Positions 8,226 to 18,800 of a stretch of 64,000 nucleotides of DNA are shown here, piece by piece. The stretch is from Saprospiraceae bacterium (GTDB lineage: Bacteria; Bacteroidota; Bacteroidia; Chitinophagales; Saprospiraceae): positions 3,477,501-3,541,500 of the forward strand of contig JADJXG010000001.1 of the NCBI GenBank assembly GCA_016715965.1, in the 5' to 3' direction. The translations under genes and the position numbers were made by a program. How positions within the stretch are numbered: position 1 is the stretch's first letter; each line of letters starts with the position of its first letter. The notes beneath the pieces were generated by a model. It worked only from the letters and a program-made list of their open reading frames with translations. It was not told the origin of the DNA and searched no databases.

Positions 8226-9290
8226 TCAATCTGATAATTCCTCTTCCAAAAGCAAGGCACGCTGCCAAAGCTCTGCCATCCAAAATCCAAGCAATGTAAA
8301 AGCCAGAACAGATGGATAAAACACCAATCTTAAAGCGTGATCCATATCTTCAGACCCGAAAGCCGGATTTCCACCATTTCCAGGATGCAGACTATCCGTC
8401 AACCGTGGCAGAACAAAAATAAGCGGTATAATAGCCACTACTGCAAAAACATTATATGCTGCTGTCACTTTGGCCCTTCTGTCTGGATCCTCTATGCTAA
8501 ACCTCAATATCAAATATGCTACATAAATTAACATAGACAAGGCAGCCATATTCAATTTGATGTCATTGGTCCACCAGGTATCCCAGGTAAATCTTGCCCA
8601 AATTGATCCGGTAGCCAAACCCATCGATCCAAATAAGATTGCAACAAAAACCAAACTATACGCCTTGTAATCGTCTAATTTGCTTCCAGTTCGCAAGACT
8701 CTGAAGGAGTAAATTAACGATCCCAACATCATAGAAAACATTGCAAACCAAAGAGAAACATGAAAAAATGTATTGCGAATGGTCTCATACAAAATATTTC
8801 TATATGGAAATCGCAAAGCATGCTTTTGATGAAAATGAACCGAATCTTTTAAAGTCCAAGCAGCTTTTCCTTCTTCAAGATCAATAGAATCTTGAGAAAG
8901 AATTAATTTTGAAGGAATGACAGCGGCACCATCCAACTCCGAATCAACAATTAAACTTGTTTGAACCAATTTTTGCTTAACCGGAAGAAAGGGAGGAAAC
9001 TTATGGTGAATATTCAATCTAGTATCAGACAAAACTACGACTGAATCTGCAATAGCCAGGAATTCGTTTGAAATCTTAAAAAAAACCCTCGGAGTGTCCA
9101 AACTGTAATTGGTATTATAACCTGTCATGTGAATAACTGAATGTACTCCAGAAGCAACTCTGGAAGGCTGGAGATCCACAATACCAGGTTTTAAAGGAAG
9201 TAATAAACCTCTTGTCAATACATAAATAAACAGGATCACTGCAAACCATTTCCACCAACTTATTTCCAAAATTTTCATCAATTCTTCCAA
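8226..9290 (-). CDS. ccmC: cytochrome c maturation protein CcmC/CcsA family, with a large extra periplasmic domain
   Basis: CcmC-type proteins handle haem at the outer face of the inner membrane. After TM1 (about residues 15-33), the conserved haem-ligand region appears as FFHVSLWFAMF (His177), followed by TM helices, the WWD-like segment IWARFTWDTWWTNDIKL (about 230-246) and a second conserved His in SLHPG (His302). Between TM1 and His177 there are about 120 residues (roughly 36-160) of soluble, beta-rich sequence that canonical CcmC lacks, where only some 25 residues are usual. At 354 residues it is correspondingly long. Its start overlaps ccmB by 13 nt; an alternative ATG lies four codons downstream. 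Confidence 0.88.
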   Translation of the reverse strand: MEELMKILEISWWKWFAVILFIYVLTRGLLLPLKPGIVDLQPSRVASGVHSVIHMTGYNTNYSLDTPRVFFKISNEFLAIADSVVVLSDTRLNIHHKFPPFLPVKQKLVQTSLIVDSELDGAAVIPSKLILSQDSIDLEEGKAAWTLKDSVHFHQKHALRFPYRNILYETIRNTFFHVSLWFAMFSMMLGSLIYSFRVLRTGSKLDDYKAYSLVFVAILFGSMGLATGSIWARFTWDTWWTNDIKLNMAALSMLIYVAYLILRFSIEDPDRRAKVTAAYNVFAVVAIIPLIFVLPRLTDSLHPGNGGNPAFGSEDMDHALRLVFYPSVLAFTLLGFWMAELWQRALLLEEELSD

Positions 9291-9934
9291 ATATAGGGCA
9301 ACAACATCTGAACCATTGCAATACTAAATAAATTAATTCCTAAAATAATTTTGATCTGAGAACCTGGATCTAACAATTCGCCTCCCTTTAAAAGCACAAG
9401 ACTCGTGATATATCCTGCACCGAACAAGGGGAAAGTCAATGGTAAAACCATTACAGTGAAAATCAAAGTTTGATTCACCCCTTGGCCAGATAAAAGAGAA
9501 TTAAAACAAAAAATCACAGAACATCCAATATTAAACAACAAAATTAAAAGGAGCCAAGGAAGTAAGCGAAATTCAGGAAGGGGCATAAGTATATTAAATA
9601 TAAAATACAATACCATTCCCAGGCCAGATAATAAGACAAAAAGAAACACATTTTTGGAAATATACAGCATAGAAGGATTGTACAATTGATGAGTAAGTAC
9701 TCTATATTTCACCAGATCTTCCTCAAACACCCTATAAGCCGTAAAAAAGCACACAAATAGATACACCATCCAAAAAAGTAGATTCCATTCTTCAACCGTT
9801 TCCTTATGTGAAAAAAAATAAACCAGATAGCTGGCACCAATAAGGAATGTCATCACAGCACCAATTTGATAGAAACTCCGATATTCTCTCAAAAGATCCT
9901 TTTTGATGATGTTTTGAAGCTGTTGTAGATTCAT
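9278..9934 (-). CDS. ccmB: haem exporter/cytochrome c maturation membrane protein CcmB
   Basis: A 218-residue polytopic membrane protein with about six hydrophobic segments, matching CcmB in length and in the opening MNLQQLQNIIKKDLLREYR. It is the permease subunit of the CcmAB ATPase that releases haem-loaded CcmE. The frame is open to 10018, but the upstream residues are unlike the family and ATG 9934 is preferred. The gene begins the operon ccmB-ccmC-ccmD-gdhA. No ccmA or ccmE gene lies in the window. Confidence 0.88.
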   Translation of the reverse strand: MNLQQLQNIIKKDLLREYRSFYQIGAVMTFLIGASYLVYFFSHKETVEEWNLLFWMVYLFVCFFTAYRVFEEDLVKYRVLTHQLYNPSMLYISKNVFLFVLLSGLGMVLYFIFNILMPLPEFRLLPWLLLILLFNIGCSVIFCFNSLLSGQGVNQTLIFTVMVLPLTFPLFGAGYITSLVLLKGGELLDPGSQIKIILGINLFSIAMVQMLLPYIWKN

Positions 9935-10090
9935 TAACCACAAAGTTAAGTGAATATGGCATGATACCAAGCCTATACACCCAAGCTCGATGGCAAAACA
10001 TAAAAGTGAACAATCCAAGAAAACACATTAAATAATTACATAATTTATAATAATAGTAATAATAATTAAATACATATTATATAAATATCA

Positions 10091-10098
10091 TATATTTG
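10091..10098 (+). promoter_or_regulatory. putative -7 box (TATATTTG) for the amidase gene
   Basis: TATATTTG fits TAnnTTTG and ends 17 nt before the amidase ATG, in a very AT-rich 97-bp divergent gap with ccmB. No TTG is seen upstream at the ideal distance. Confidence 0.4.
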
Positions 10099-10115
10099 CC
10101 CCAAACTGGCTGCCC

Positions 10116-11456
10116 ATGAATTTGAATTTACGCCATATTTTGGTAATAATGTTTTTTGGCATTACTCATTTCCTATATTCACAAAAATCAAAATATTTAG
10201 AAATATCTTTTAAAAAAGGGGAAACAATAATTGGTATTTTAAAAAAATATAACCTGAATCTTCATAGCGAACACCTTGAGCAATTTTATATTTTGAATAA
10301 AATGAATCCTTCGGACAAAATTATTGCCGGTAAAAAATATTATTTGCCAATCTCCATTTACTCTTTTGACGGCAAGAGCATCCGGTCGACATTGAAGATT
10401 AAAGATTACGACAAAGCCAAATCCATCGAAAAATATAACAATACTCTGACCGAAGCAAAATTGACAAAGTCAAATTACAAAGACTCAAAAATTCTTTATG
10501 TTCCTTTTGCCTATTTGGATCAAAAGCCGATTCAACAACCTCAAAAAGTACAAAATTTATCCAAAAATACACCTTCAACAAATAAAAAGACAAAAACCTT
10601 GATTGCTGATTTTAAAATGGACTCAGCACAAGTCGCAGCCTTGTTTAAGCGGTCTGATTTTGCAGCAGAAGAACAGACTGACCTAACCTCTGATAAAGAA
10701 ATGCCTTTGGTCAAAAAGGTAAGCGGAAAATCTGTTAAGGTAGATCTGTTTGGCAAAGAAAAAGGCGAAGTCTATATTGAATCAAATCAATTAAGTGATC
10801 AGGTTTTTTACATCGTACCAGGACACGGTGGCCCAGACCCTGGTGCCATGGTCAAACATACATCGGGAAATGTATTATGCGAAGATGAGTATGCTTATGA
10901 TGTATCACTTAGACTTGCACGCAACCTGATAAAACATGGTGCAATTGTACATATTATTGTACAGGACAAACACAATGGAATCAGGGATGAGAGATATCTT
11001 GATTGCGATAACACCGAAAAAGTGATGGGGAATCTTGAAATGCCTGTTAATCAGAAAAAAAGGTTGAGACAAGGAATGGCAAAAGTGAATGAGTTATACA
11101 CTGTGCACAAATCAGATGGGATCAAAAAACAATGGATGATATCTATTCATATTGATTCTCAACCGGAAGCAAACAGGCAGGATGTTTTCTTTTATTATCA
11201 GTCTGATAGCAGAAGGAGTAAAAAGAAAGCTGAAAAATTGCAAAAGGTTTTTGCTGATAAATATAAGATCTACCAGGGAAGGGATTATCAGGGCACCATA
11301 AGTACAAGACCTCTTTATGTCATTAAGGCATCAAATCCAGATCCCATTTTTGTAGAGTTAGCGAATATTAGAAATCCCAAAGATCAGGAACGAATTCTTT
11401 CTCCTAAAAACAGACAGGTGTTGGCAGATTGGATGTTGGAAGGTTTTCTTCAGTAA
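10116..11456 (+). CDS. secreted N-acetylmuramoyl-L-alanine amidase with N-terminal LysM-like region
   Basis: A 446-residue exported cell-wall hydrolase. The signal peptide (about residues 1-22) is followed by a LysM-like segment (about 28-90: KKGETIIGILKKYNL ... IIAGKKYYLP), a low-complexity Lys-rich linker, and an Amidase_3 zinc amidase domain (about 230-446). Zinc ligands are visible in VPGHGGPDPGA (His near 237), the acidic CEDEYAYDV (Glu near 254) and ISIHIDS (His near 345). The enzyme would cut the bond between muramic acid and the stem peptide during division or wall remodelling. Unlike AmiC-type proteins there is no AMIN domain. It is monocistronic and ends at a bidirectional terminator. 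Confidence 0.9.
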   Translation: MNLNLRHILVIMFFGITHFLYSQKSKYLEISFKKGETIIGILKKYNLNLHSEHLEQFYILNKMNPSDKIIAGKKYYLPISIYSFDGKSIRSTLKIKDYDKAKSIEKYNNTLTEAKLTKSNYKDSKILYVPFAYLDQKPIQQPQKVQNLSKNTPSTNKKTKTLIADFKMDSAQVAALFKRSDFAAEEQTDLTSDKEMPLVKKVSGKSVKVDLFGKEKGEVYIESNQLSDQVFYIVPGHGGPDPGAMVKHTSGNVLCEDEYAYDVSLRLARNLIKHGAIVHIIVQDKHNGIRDERYLDCDNTEKVMGNLEMPVNQKKRLRQGMAKVNELYTVHKSDGIKKQWMISIHIDSQPEANRQDVFFYYQSDSRRSKKKAEKLQKVFADKYKIYQGRDYQGTISTRPLYVIKASNPDPIFVELANIRNPKDQERILSPKNRQVLADWMLEGFLQ

Positions 11457-11471
11457 GTTTTTGAATAAAAA

Positions 11472-11507
11472 AAAATAAGCCTATATTTCTACATATAGGC
11501 TTATTTT
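11472..11507. terminator. bidirectional terminator between the amidase and rpoC
   Basis: A perfect inverted repeat with 14-bp arms (AAAATAAGCCTATA / TATAGGCTTATTTT) and an 8-nt loop lies between convergent genes. The arms carry A-runs on one side and T-runs on the other, so it can terminate transcripts from either direction. Confidence 0.88.
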
Positions 11508-11539
11508 GTAATTGAGCATCCTGAGAATGATGCGTAATT

Positions 11540-14500
11540 TTAAGACACAAATTCCTTCTTCTTTGGTAATACCAAAATCTCTTTATATTGCTTTTGGCCT
11601 GTACCTGCAGGAATTTTCTTACCTATGATCACATTTTCTTTCAAACCAGAAAGATCATCTGATTTTGCTGCAATAGCTGCCGAACTTAACACTTTGGTAG
11701 TTTCCTGGAATGAAGCTGCGGATATCCAACTACTGGTACCCAAGGAAGCCCTTGTTATTCCCAATAATAATGGACTAGAAGTTGCAGGCACTGCATCCCT
11801 GTATTCTACAATCTTTTTATCATTTCTTTTTAAATAAGAATTCTCTTCCCTTAATTGGCGCAATGATACCAGCTGGCCTCTTTTTAATTTTGTAGAATCA
11901 TTGGATTCAGTTACCACTTTCTTCTCAAATATCACGTCATTTTCACTCACGAAGTCCCATTTATCGACGGGTTCACCTTCAAGAAGAGTTGTATCTCCCG
12001 GATCTTCAATTTGAACCCATCTCATCATCTGGCGTACGATCACTTCAATATGTTTATCATTGATATTAATACCTTGTGATCTATAGACTTCCTGAACCCC
12101 ATTTACCAAGTAAGATTGGACCGCAAACAAACCCTTTATCTGCAAAATATCTCTAGGAGCAATATTTCCATCAGACAAGGGCATTCCTGCTCTAACAAAA
12201 TCACCTTCCTGCACAAGTATATGTTTGGACAAACCTATTAAATATTTCCTTCTTTGCCCAGTTCGCTCGTCTTCTACAAAAACTTCCCGGTTTCCTCTTT
12301 TAATTTTACCGTAAATTACGATTCCATCAATTTCAGATACAACAGCAGGATTGGAAGGATTCCTTGCTTCAAACAATTCAGTAACCCTTGGCAAACCACC
12401 TGTAATATCTGACACCTTACTCACGTTTCTCGGTATTTTACCAATCATCTGGCCAGCCACAATCTCTTCATTGTCTTCAATGGTAATGTAGGCACCTACC
12501 GGAAGTGAATAATTTTTCAATTCCTCACCGGATGGGCTCATAATGCTGATTGCAGGTATTTTCTTTTTATTTTTGGATTCAATGATAATTTTTTCTGAAT
12601 ACCCGGTTTGGTCATCACGCTCCATTCTGAAGGTAACACCTTCTTCAATAGAGTCAAATTTGATAATACCTGGAAACTCAGAAATAATTAGCGCATTGAA
12701 TGGGTCCCAATTACAAAGGATATCGCCCTTATGTGCTTTTTGTCCATTCTTAACCAATAAAAAAGCACCATAGGGCACGTGTGCGCTGGTCAGCATTTTC
12801 TTGGTTTCAGCATCCAAAATTCTAATTTCTCCTGATCTTGAAATGACAACATAAACACGAGCGCCATTGTCATCTGTCGATTCTGCAAACTTAATTCCAT
12901 CAAATTCTATCACGCCATCAAATTTGGCTGTGATTTCGGATTCAGATTTTGAAACGGCTGCAACACCACCTACGTGGAATGTTCTAAGTGTCAACTGAGT
13001 TCCTGGTTCGCCAATACTCTGAGCAGCAATAATTCCTACTGCATCCCCTTGTTCAGCTATTCGTCCTGTGGCCATGTTTTTTCCATAGCACTTTGTACAA
13101 ACTCCTTTCCTTGCCTCACAAGTAAGTACTGATCTGATCATGACCGATTCAACTCCAGAAGCTTCAATCAGATTTGCAGTTTTAACATCGATGTACTCTC
13201 CGGCTTCCAAAAGAATTGCGCCGGTTATTGGATTTTCAACATGATTTAAGGAAAATCTCCCTTGGATCCTGCTGGACAAATTTTCAATCACTTTGTCATT
13301 ATCTATCAAAGCAGCAGTATCAATTCCTCTTAAAGTATTGCAATCAACTTCTGTAATGACCACATCCTGAGAAACGTCCACCAATCTTCTTGTCAAATAA
13401 CCTGCGTCGGCTGTTTTTAAAGCAGTATCTGCAAGACCTTTTCTAGCTCCGTGGGTAGATATGAAATATTCCAAAACAGAAAGACCATCCTGAAAATTGG
13501 ACAAAATTGGATTTTCAATAATTGCACTACCGGTATCACCAGATTTTCTGGGCTTCGCCATCAATCCTCTAAGTCCACAAAGCTGCTTTATCTGCTGTTT
13601 AGAACCCCGAGCTCCAGAATGCAGCATCATGTAAACTGAATTGAATCCTCCTTTATGGATTGCCAACTCTTTCATTAGATTGTCTGTGATTCTATTGTCA
13701 GCAAAAGTCCAGCGATCAATGATCTGATTGTACCTTTCATTATTGGTGATCAATCCATTGTTATAAGACTCCCAGATTTCATCTACTTCTTTTGTAGCCT
13801 CATCCAGTGTCTTGACTTTAATAGATGGCGTGATTAAATCTCCTAGATTAAATGACAAGCCAGCCTTAAATGCCCAATAAAATCCCATGTCTTTTATATC
13901 ATCCAAAAATTTAGCAGTAACAGCAAAATTTGTTCTTGTGATGATGTCTCCTATATAGGTCTTTAGGGCTTTTTTGGTCATGAGTTCATTGACATACGGT
14001 GCTTGGGGTGGAACCGCCTCATTAAATATTACACGACCGACGGTCGTCTTTATGACTTTGAAGCTCATGTTTCCTTGCTCATCCTCCACCTTTGCCTTCA
14101 TTTGAATGCCATCGTGAAGTCCAACTTTATTTTCGCTAAACGCGATAATGACCTCTTCCGGGCTATAATATGTCCTCAACTTTGCATTGGAAGTTGAAAT
14201 TTTTTCTTTGGTCAGGTAATACAGACCCAATACCATATCTTGAGATGGAAGGGTAACAGGAGAACCATCTTGCGGATTCAGCATATTGTGAGGAGCAAGC
14301 ATCAATAGTTGAGCTTCCAATATGGAGGCATTGCTCAAAGGCACGTGAACGGCCATTTGGTCTCCGTCGAAATCCGCATTGAATGCTCCACAAACAAGTG
14401 GATGCAGCTGTATTGCTTTTCCTTCTACCAAGGTGGGTTGAAAAGCCTGAATGGACAATCTATGGAGCGTGGGAGCTCTGTTAAGCAGAACCGGGTGCCC

Positions 14501-15790
14501 TTTAAGTATATTCTCCAGAATGTCCCAAACAACCGCTTCCTTGCGATCAACCAGCTTTTTGGCAGACTTCACTGTTTTAACAACTCCTCTCTCAATCAAT
14601 TTTCTAATAATAAATGGCTTAAATAGTTCTGCAGCCATCCCTTTTGGAATTCCACATTCATGAAGCTTAAGCGTTGGACCTACAACAATGACGGACCTAC
14701 CACTGTAATCGACCCTTTTACCTAACAAATTTTGACGAAAACGGCCTTGCTTTCCTTTGAGAATGTCACTCAAAGATTTAAGTGCCCTTCCTCCCTCAGC
14801 CTTTACTGCGTTGGATTTTCTCGAATTGTCAAACAATGAATCTACAGCTTCCTGAAGCATTCTTTTTTCATTTCTAAGAATGACTTCCGGAGCTTTGATC
14901 TCAAGTAATCTTTTTAATCGGTTGTTTCTAATAATTACCCTTCTGTATAAATCATTCAAATCCGAGCTTGCAAAACGGCCACCATCCAACGGCACCAATG
15001 GTCTCAGTTCTGGTGGAATTACAGGCAAGTACTGAATGATCATCCATTCAGGCCTGTGATTTTTATTGTTCAAACCTTCTCTAAATGCTTCAACAACCCG
15101 AAGTCGCTTCAGAGCTTCAGTTTTCCTTTGCTGAGAAGACTCAGTTGATGCCTGATGTCTTAGTTCAAAGGAAAGATCATCCATATTGATTCTTAAAAGC
15201 AAATCAAAAATTGCTTCTGCGCCCATTTTTGCTACAAACTTGTTGGGATCTGCATCATCCAACATTTGATTCTCCTTTGGCAAAGTTTCGAGAATTTCGA
15301 AATACTCTTCTTCAGTCAACAAATCAAGTACTGAGGTATCTTTTGCCATTCCGGGCTGAATCACCACAAATCTTTCATAATAGATGACTGTTTCAAGTTT
15401 TTTAGAAGACAGACCAAGAAGATATCCAATTTTATTGGGAAGACTTTTGAAAAACCAAATATGAACAACCGGCACCACTAATTTAATATGGCCCATCCGT
15501 TCTCTTCGCACTTTTTTCTCGGTAACTTCTACCCCACATCTGTCACAAACAATTCCTTTGTACCTGATGCGCTTGTACTTTCCGCAATAGCATTCATAAT
15601 CCTTTACAGGACCAAATATCCGCTCACAAAAAAGTCCGTCTCTCTCAGGTTTATAGGACCTGTAGTTGATGGTTTCAGGCTTGAGTATTTCACCATAAGA
15701 TCTATCCAGAATATCGTCTGGAGATGATAAGCTGATGGTGATTTTTTCAAAATCCTGATCTAGTTTAATATTTTTATTCTTGAATGACAT
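11540..15790 (-). CDS. rpoC: RNA polymerase subunit beta'
   Basis: The 1416-residue largest catalytic subunit of RNA polymerase. The N-terminal zinc-ribbon cysteines are seen in YECYCGKYKRIRYKGIVCDRCG (about residues 66-90, split by the fold), the Mg-binding active site as NADFDGDQMAVH (about 470), and the second zinc site as LTCEARKGVCTKCYGK (about 890-905). Bridge-helix and trigger-loop sequence (IGEPGTQLTLRTFHVGG) follows. Length is usual for Bacteroidota. It follows rpoB by 28 bp and is the last gene of the rpl-rpo operon, ending at the hairpin at 11472-11507. Confidence 0.98.
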   Translation of the reverse strand: MSFKNKNIKLDQDFEKITISLSSPDDILDRSYGEILKPETINYRSYKPERDGLFCERIFGPVKDYECYCGKYKRIRYKGIVCDRCGVEVTEKKVRRERMGHIKLVVPVVHIWFFKSLPNKIGYLLGLSSKKLETVIYYERFVVIQPGMAKDTSVLDLLTEEEYFEILETLPKENQMLDDADPNKFVAKMGAEAIFDLLLRINMDDLSFELRHQASTESSQQRKTEALKRLRVVEAFREGLNNKNHRPEWMIIQYLPVIPPELRPLVPLDGGRFASSDLNDLYRRVIIRNNRLKRLLEIKAPEVILRNEKRMLQEAVDSLFDNSRKSNAVKAEGGRALKSLSDILKGKQGRFRQNLLGKRVDYSGRSVIVVGPTLKLHECGIPKGMAAELFKPFIIRKLIERGVVKTVKSAKKLVDRKEAVVWDILENILKGHPVLLNRAPTLHRLSIQAFQPTLVEGKAIQLHPLVCGAFNADFDGDQMAVHVPLSNASILEAQLLMLAPHNMLNPQDGSPVTLPSQDMVLGLYYLTKEKISTSNAKLRTYYSPEEVIIAFSENKVGLHDGIQMKAKVEDEQGNMSFKVIKTTVGRVIFNEAVPPQAPYVNELMTKKALKTYIGDIITRTNFAVTAKFLDDIKDMGFYWAFKAGLSFNLGDLITPSIKVKTLDEATKEVDEIWESYNNGLITNNERYNQIIDRWTFADNRITDNLMKELAIHKGGFNSVYMMLHSGARGSKQQIKQLCGLRGLMAKPRKSGDTGSAIIENPILSNFQDGLSVLEYFISTHGARKGLADTALKTADAGYLTRRLVDVSQDVVITEVDCNTLRGIDTAALIDNDKVIENLSSRIQGRFSLNHVENPITGAILLEAGEYIDVKTANLIEASGVESVMIRSVLTCEARKGVCTKCYGKNMATGRIAEQGDAVGIIAAQSIGEPGTQLTLRTFHVGGVAAVSKSESEITAKFDGVIEFDGIKFAESTDDNGARVYVVISRSGEIRILDAETKKMLTSAHVPYGAFLLVKNGQKAHKGDILCNWDPFNALIISEFPGIIKFDSIEEGVTFRMERDDQTGYSEKIIIESKNKKKIPAISIMSPSGEELKNYSLPVGAYITIEDNEEIVAGQMIGKIPRNVSKVSDITGGLPRVTELFEARNPSNPAVVSEIDGIVIYGKIKRGNREVFVEDERTGQRRKYLIGLSKHILVQEGDFVRAGMPLSDGNIAPRDILQIKGLFAVQSYLVNGVQEVYRSQGININDKHIEVIVRQMMRWVQIEDPGDTTLLEGEPVDKWDFVSENDVIFEKKVVTESNDSTKLKRGQLVSLRQLREENSYLKRNDKKIVEYRDAVPATSSPLLLGITRASLGTSSWISAASFQETTKVLSSAAIAAKSDDLSGLKENVIIGKKIPAGTGQKQYKEILVLPKKKEFVS

Positions 15791-15818
15791 GCAAACACTG
15801 GTTTAAAAAGTAATCAAA

Positions 15819-18800
15819 TTAAGATTCAAATTTAACATCAAGCACCAAACCTCTGAGTTCGTGGATCAAAACATTAAATGATTCCGGAATATTCGGCTCA
15901 GGAAGATTTTCACCTTTTACAATGGCTTCATAAGTTTTTGCCCGACCAACAATATCATCTGATTTTAAAGTGAGCAATTCCCGCAAAATGTTAGCAGCAC
16001 CAAATGCTTCAAGTGCCCAAACCTCCATTTCTCCAAATCTTTGACCTCCAAATTGGGCCTTTCCGCCAAGCGGTTGCTGGGTAATAAGAGAGTATGGTCC
16101 AATGGATCTGGCGTGCATTTTGTCGTCAACCATGTGAGACAATTTCAACATGTAGATAACACCAACTGTCGCTTGCTGATGGAATTTATCTCCAGTCTCA
16201 CCATCAAAGAGAAATGACTGACCAAATTCAGGAAGCTCAGCTTTCTTAATAAATGCATCAATGTCCTGAATGGTGGCACCATCAAAAATGGGAGTGGCAA
16301 AGTGCATCCCTAATTTTTTTCCTGCCCAACCCAAAACAGTTTCAAATATTTGCCCAAGATTCATCCTAGAAGGTACGCCCAAAGGATTGAGTACAATATC
16401 TACCGGAGTTCCATCTTCCAGAAATGGCATATCCTCTACCCTAACAATTCTGGAAACAATTCCTTTGTTTCCATGTCTTCCAGCCAGTTTATCACCGACC
16501 TTAAGTTTCCTCTTTTTGGCAATATACACTTTGGCTAGTTTGAGTACGCCTGTCGGCAACTCATCTCCAATGCTAATATTGAATTTTTCACGCTTAAATC
16601 TCCCCACTTCCTCACTTACTTTAATGTTAAAATTGTGAAGAAGTCTCGCAATCAAATTATTCTTCTCTTCATCTTTGGTCCAGTTGGCATAATCAACTTT
16701 TACAAAATCAAGCTTTTTCAAAGAAGCAGGTGTAAATTTGGTTCCTTTGGAGACCAACTCTTCTCCATAAATGCTTTTAACACCATTTGAAATCTGATCC
16801 TTTACAATTTTAAGCATTTTATCCATTAATTCGATCTTCAATTCATTGAGGATAATTTCATGCTTATCTTCCATTCTTTGAAGCAAATCTTTTTCTTGCT
16901 GTTTCTGAAATTTGTCTTTTTTCGCTCTTGCATAAAGTTGTTTATCAATAACAACTCCATCAATGGAAGGAGGAACTTTAAGTGATGCATCTTTTACATC
17001 ACCAGCCTTGTCACCAAAAATAGCGCGAAGTAATTTTTCTTCAGGTGTAGGATCAGTCTCCCCTTTCGGTGTGATTTTACCAATTAAAATATCACCTTCT
17101 GCAACATGAGCTCCAATTCTGATGATACCATTTTCATCCAGGTCTTTGGTAGCTTCTTCACTTACATTCGGAATATCATTTGTCAATTCTTCCTCCCCAA
17201 GTTTTGTGTCCCGTACTTCCAATTCAAAACTTTCAATATGTATGGAAGTAAAAACATCTTCTTGAATGACTCTTTCAGAAATAACAATGGCATCTTCAAA
17301 ATTATAACCCTTCCATGGCATAAATGCCACCTGAAGATTGGTACCCAATGCAAGTTCTCCAGATTCCGTGGCATAACCCTCGCTCAGAATCGTACCCAGA
17401 TGAACCCGATCACCTTTTTTAACGATCGGTTTCAAATTGATACAGGTCGCCTGATTCGTTCTTGAAAACTTGGTTAAATTGTATTCTTTAATATTCTCTT
17501 CAAATGAAACTAAATTCTCTTCATCATTGCGATCGTAACGAATAATAATGCGATTGGCATCCACAAACTCAACCACTCCCTCACCTTCCGCGTTGATGAG
17601 CATTCTTGAGTCAAGTGCCACTTTGCCCTCTAAACCAGTTCCAACAATAGGTGCCTGTGGTTTAATGAGAGGCACTGCCTGTCGCTGCATGTTAGAACCC
17701 ATCAATGCTCTGTTGGCATCATCGTTCTCAAGGAATGGTATAAGCGAGGCGGATACTCCGACTATTTGGTTGGGGGCAACGTCCATAAATTCCAAATCGC
17801 CTGGCTCGAACAAAGGAAATTCTCCATGTTCTCTACCTTTAATTTGATCAATTTGGAATTCACCCTTTTTATTTACTGGGACATTGGCCTGGGCAATTCT
17901 GGCGTAGTCTTCTTCTTCTGCACTTAAATACTTTATATTGGCATTAATGAGGACTTTACCATTTTCAACTTTCCAGTATGGGGTTTCAAGAAATCCCATC
18001 GAATTAATTTTGGCATGCACACAAAGAGTGGAAATCAAACCAATATTTGGTCCTTCAGGAGTCTCTATCGTACAGAGCCTACCATAATGACTGTAATGCA
18101 CATCCCTGACCTCGAATCCTGCTCTTTCTCTGGAAAGTCCTCCTGGTCCTAATGCCGAAATTCTTCGTTTGTGGGTAATTTCTGACAAAGGATTCGTTTG
18201 ATCCAGGAATTGACTCAATTGACTCGTTCCAAAAAATGAATTAATTACTGAAGAAAGTGTCCTGGCATTGATCAGATCAATGGGTGTAAATACTTCGTTG
18301 TCCCTTACATTCATTCTTTCTCGAATGGTACGAGACATTCTCGCCAATCCAACACCAAACTGAGCAAATAATTGCTCTCCAACGGTTCGTACCCGTCTAT
18401 TGGACAAATGGTCTATATCATCTAATTCTGCCTTTTGATTAATAAGAGAAACAAGGTATTTTACGATTGAAATAATATCTTCCTTGGTCAACACCAATAC
18501 ATCATCAGAGACATTCATGTTTAGTCGATTGTTAATTTTATATCGACCAACTTCTCCAAGGTTGTATCTTTTATCTGAGAAAAAAAGCTTATCAATAATT
18601 CCCCGCGCTGTTTCATCATCTGGAGGGTCACTTCCTCTTAATTGTCGATAGATATGTGTAACGGCCTCCATTTCCGAGCTTGACGGGTCTTTTTGAAGCG
18701 TATTGTAGATAATGGAATAATCCTCTTCTATATCTTCTCTTTGGAGAATTATGGTATCCACCTCAGCTTCAGAAATCAGTTTTATATTATCTTCATCCAG

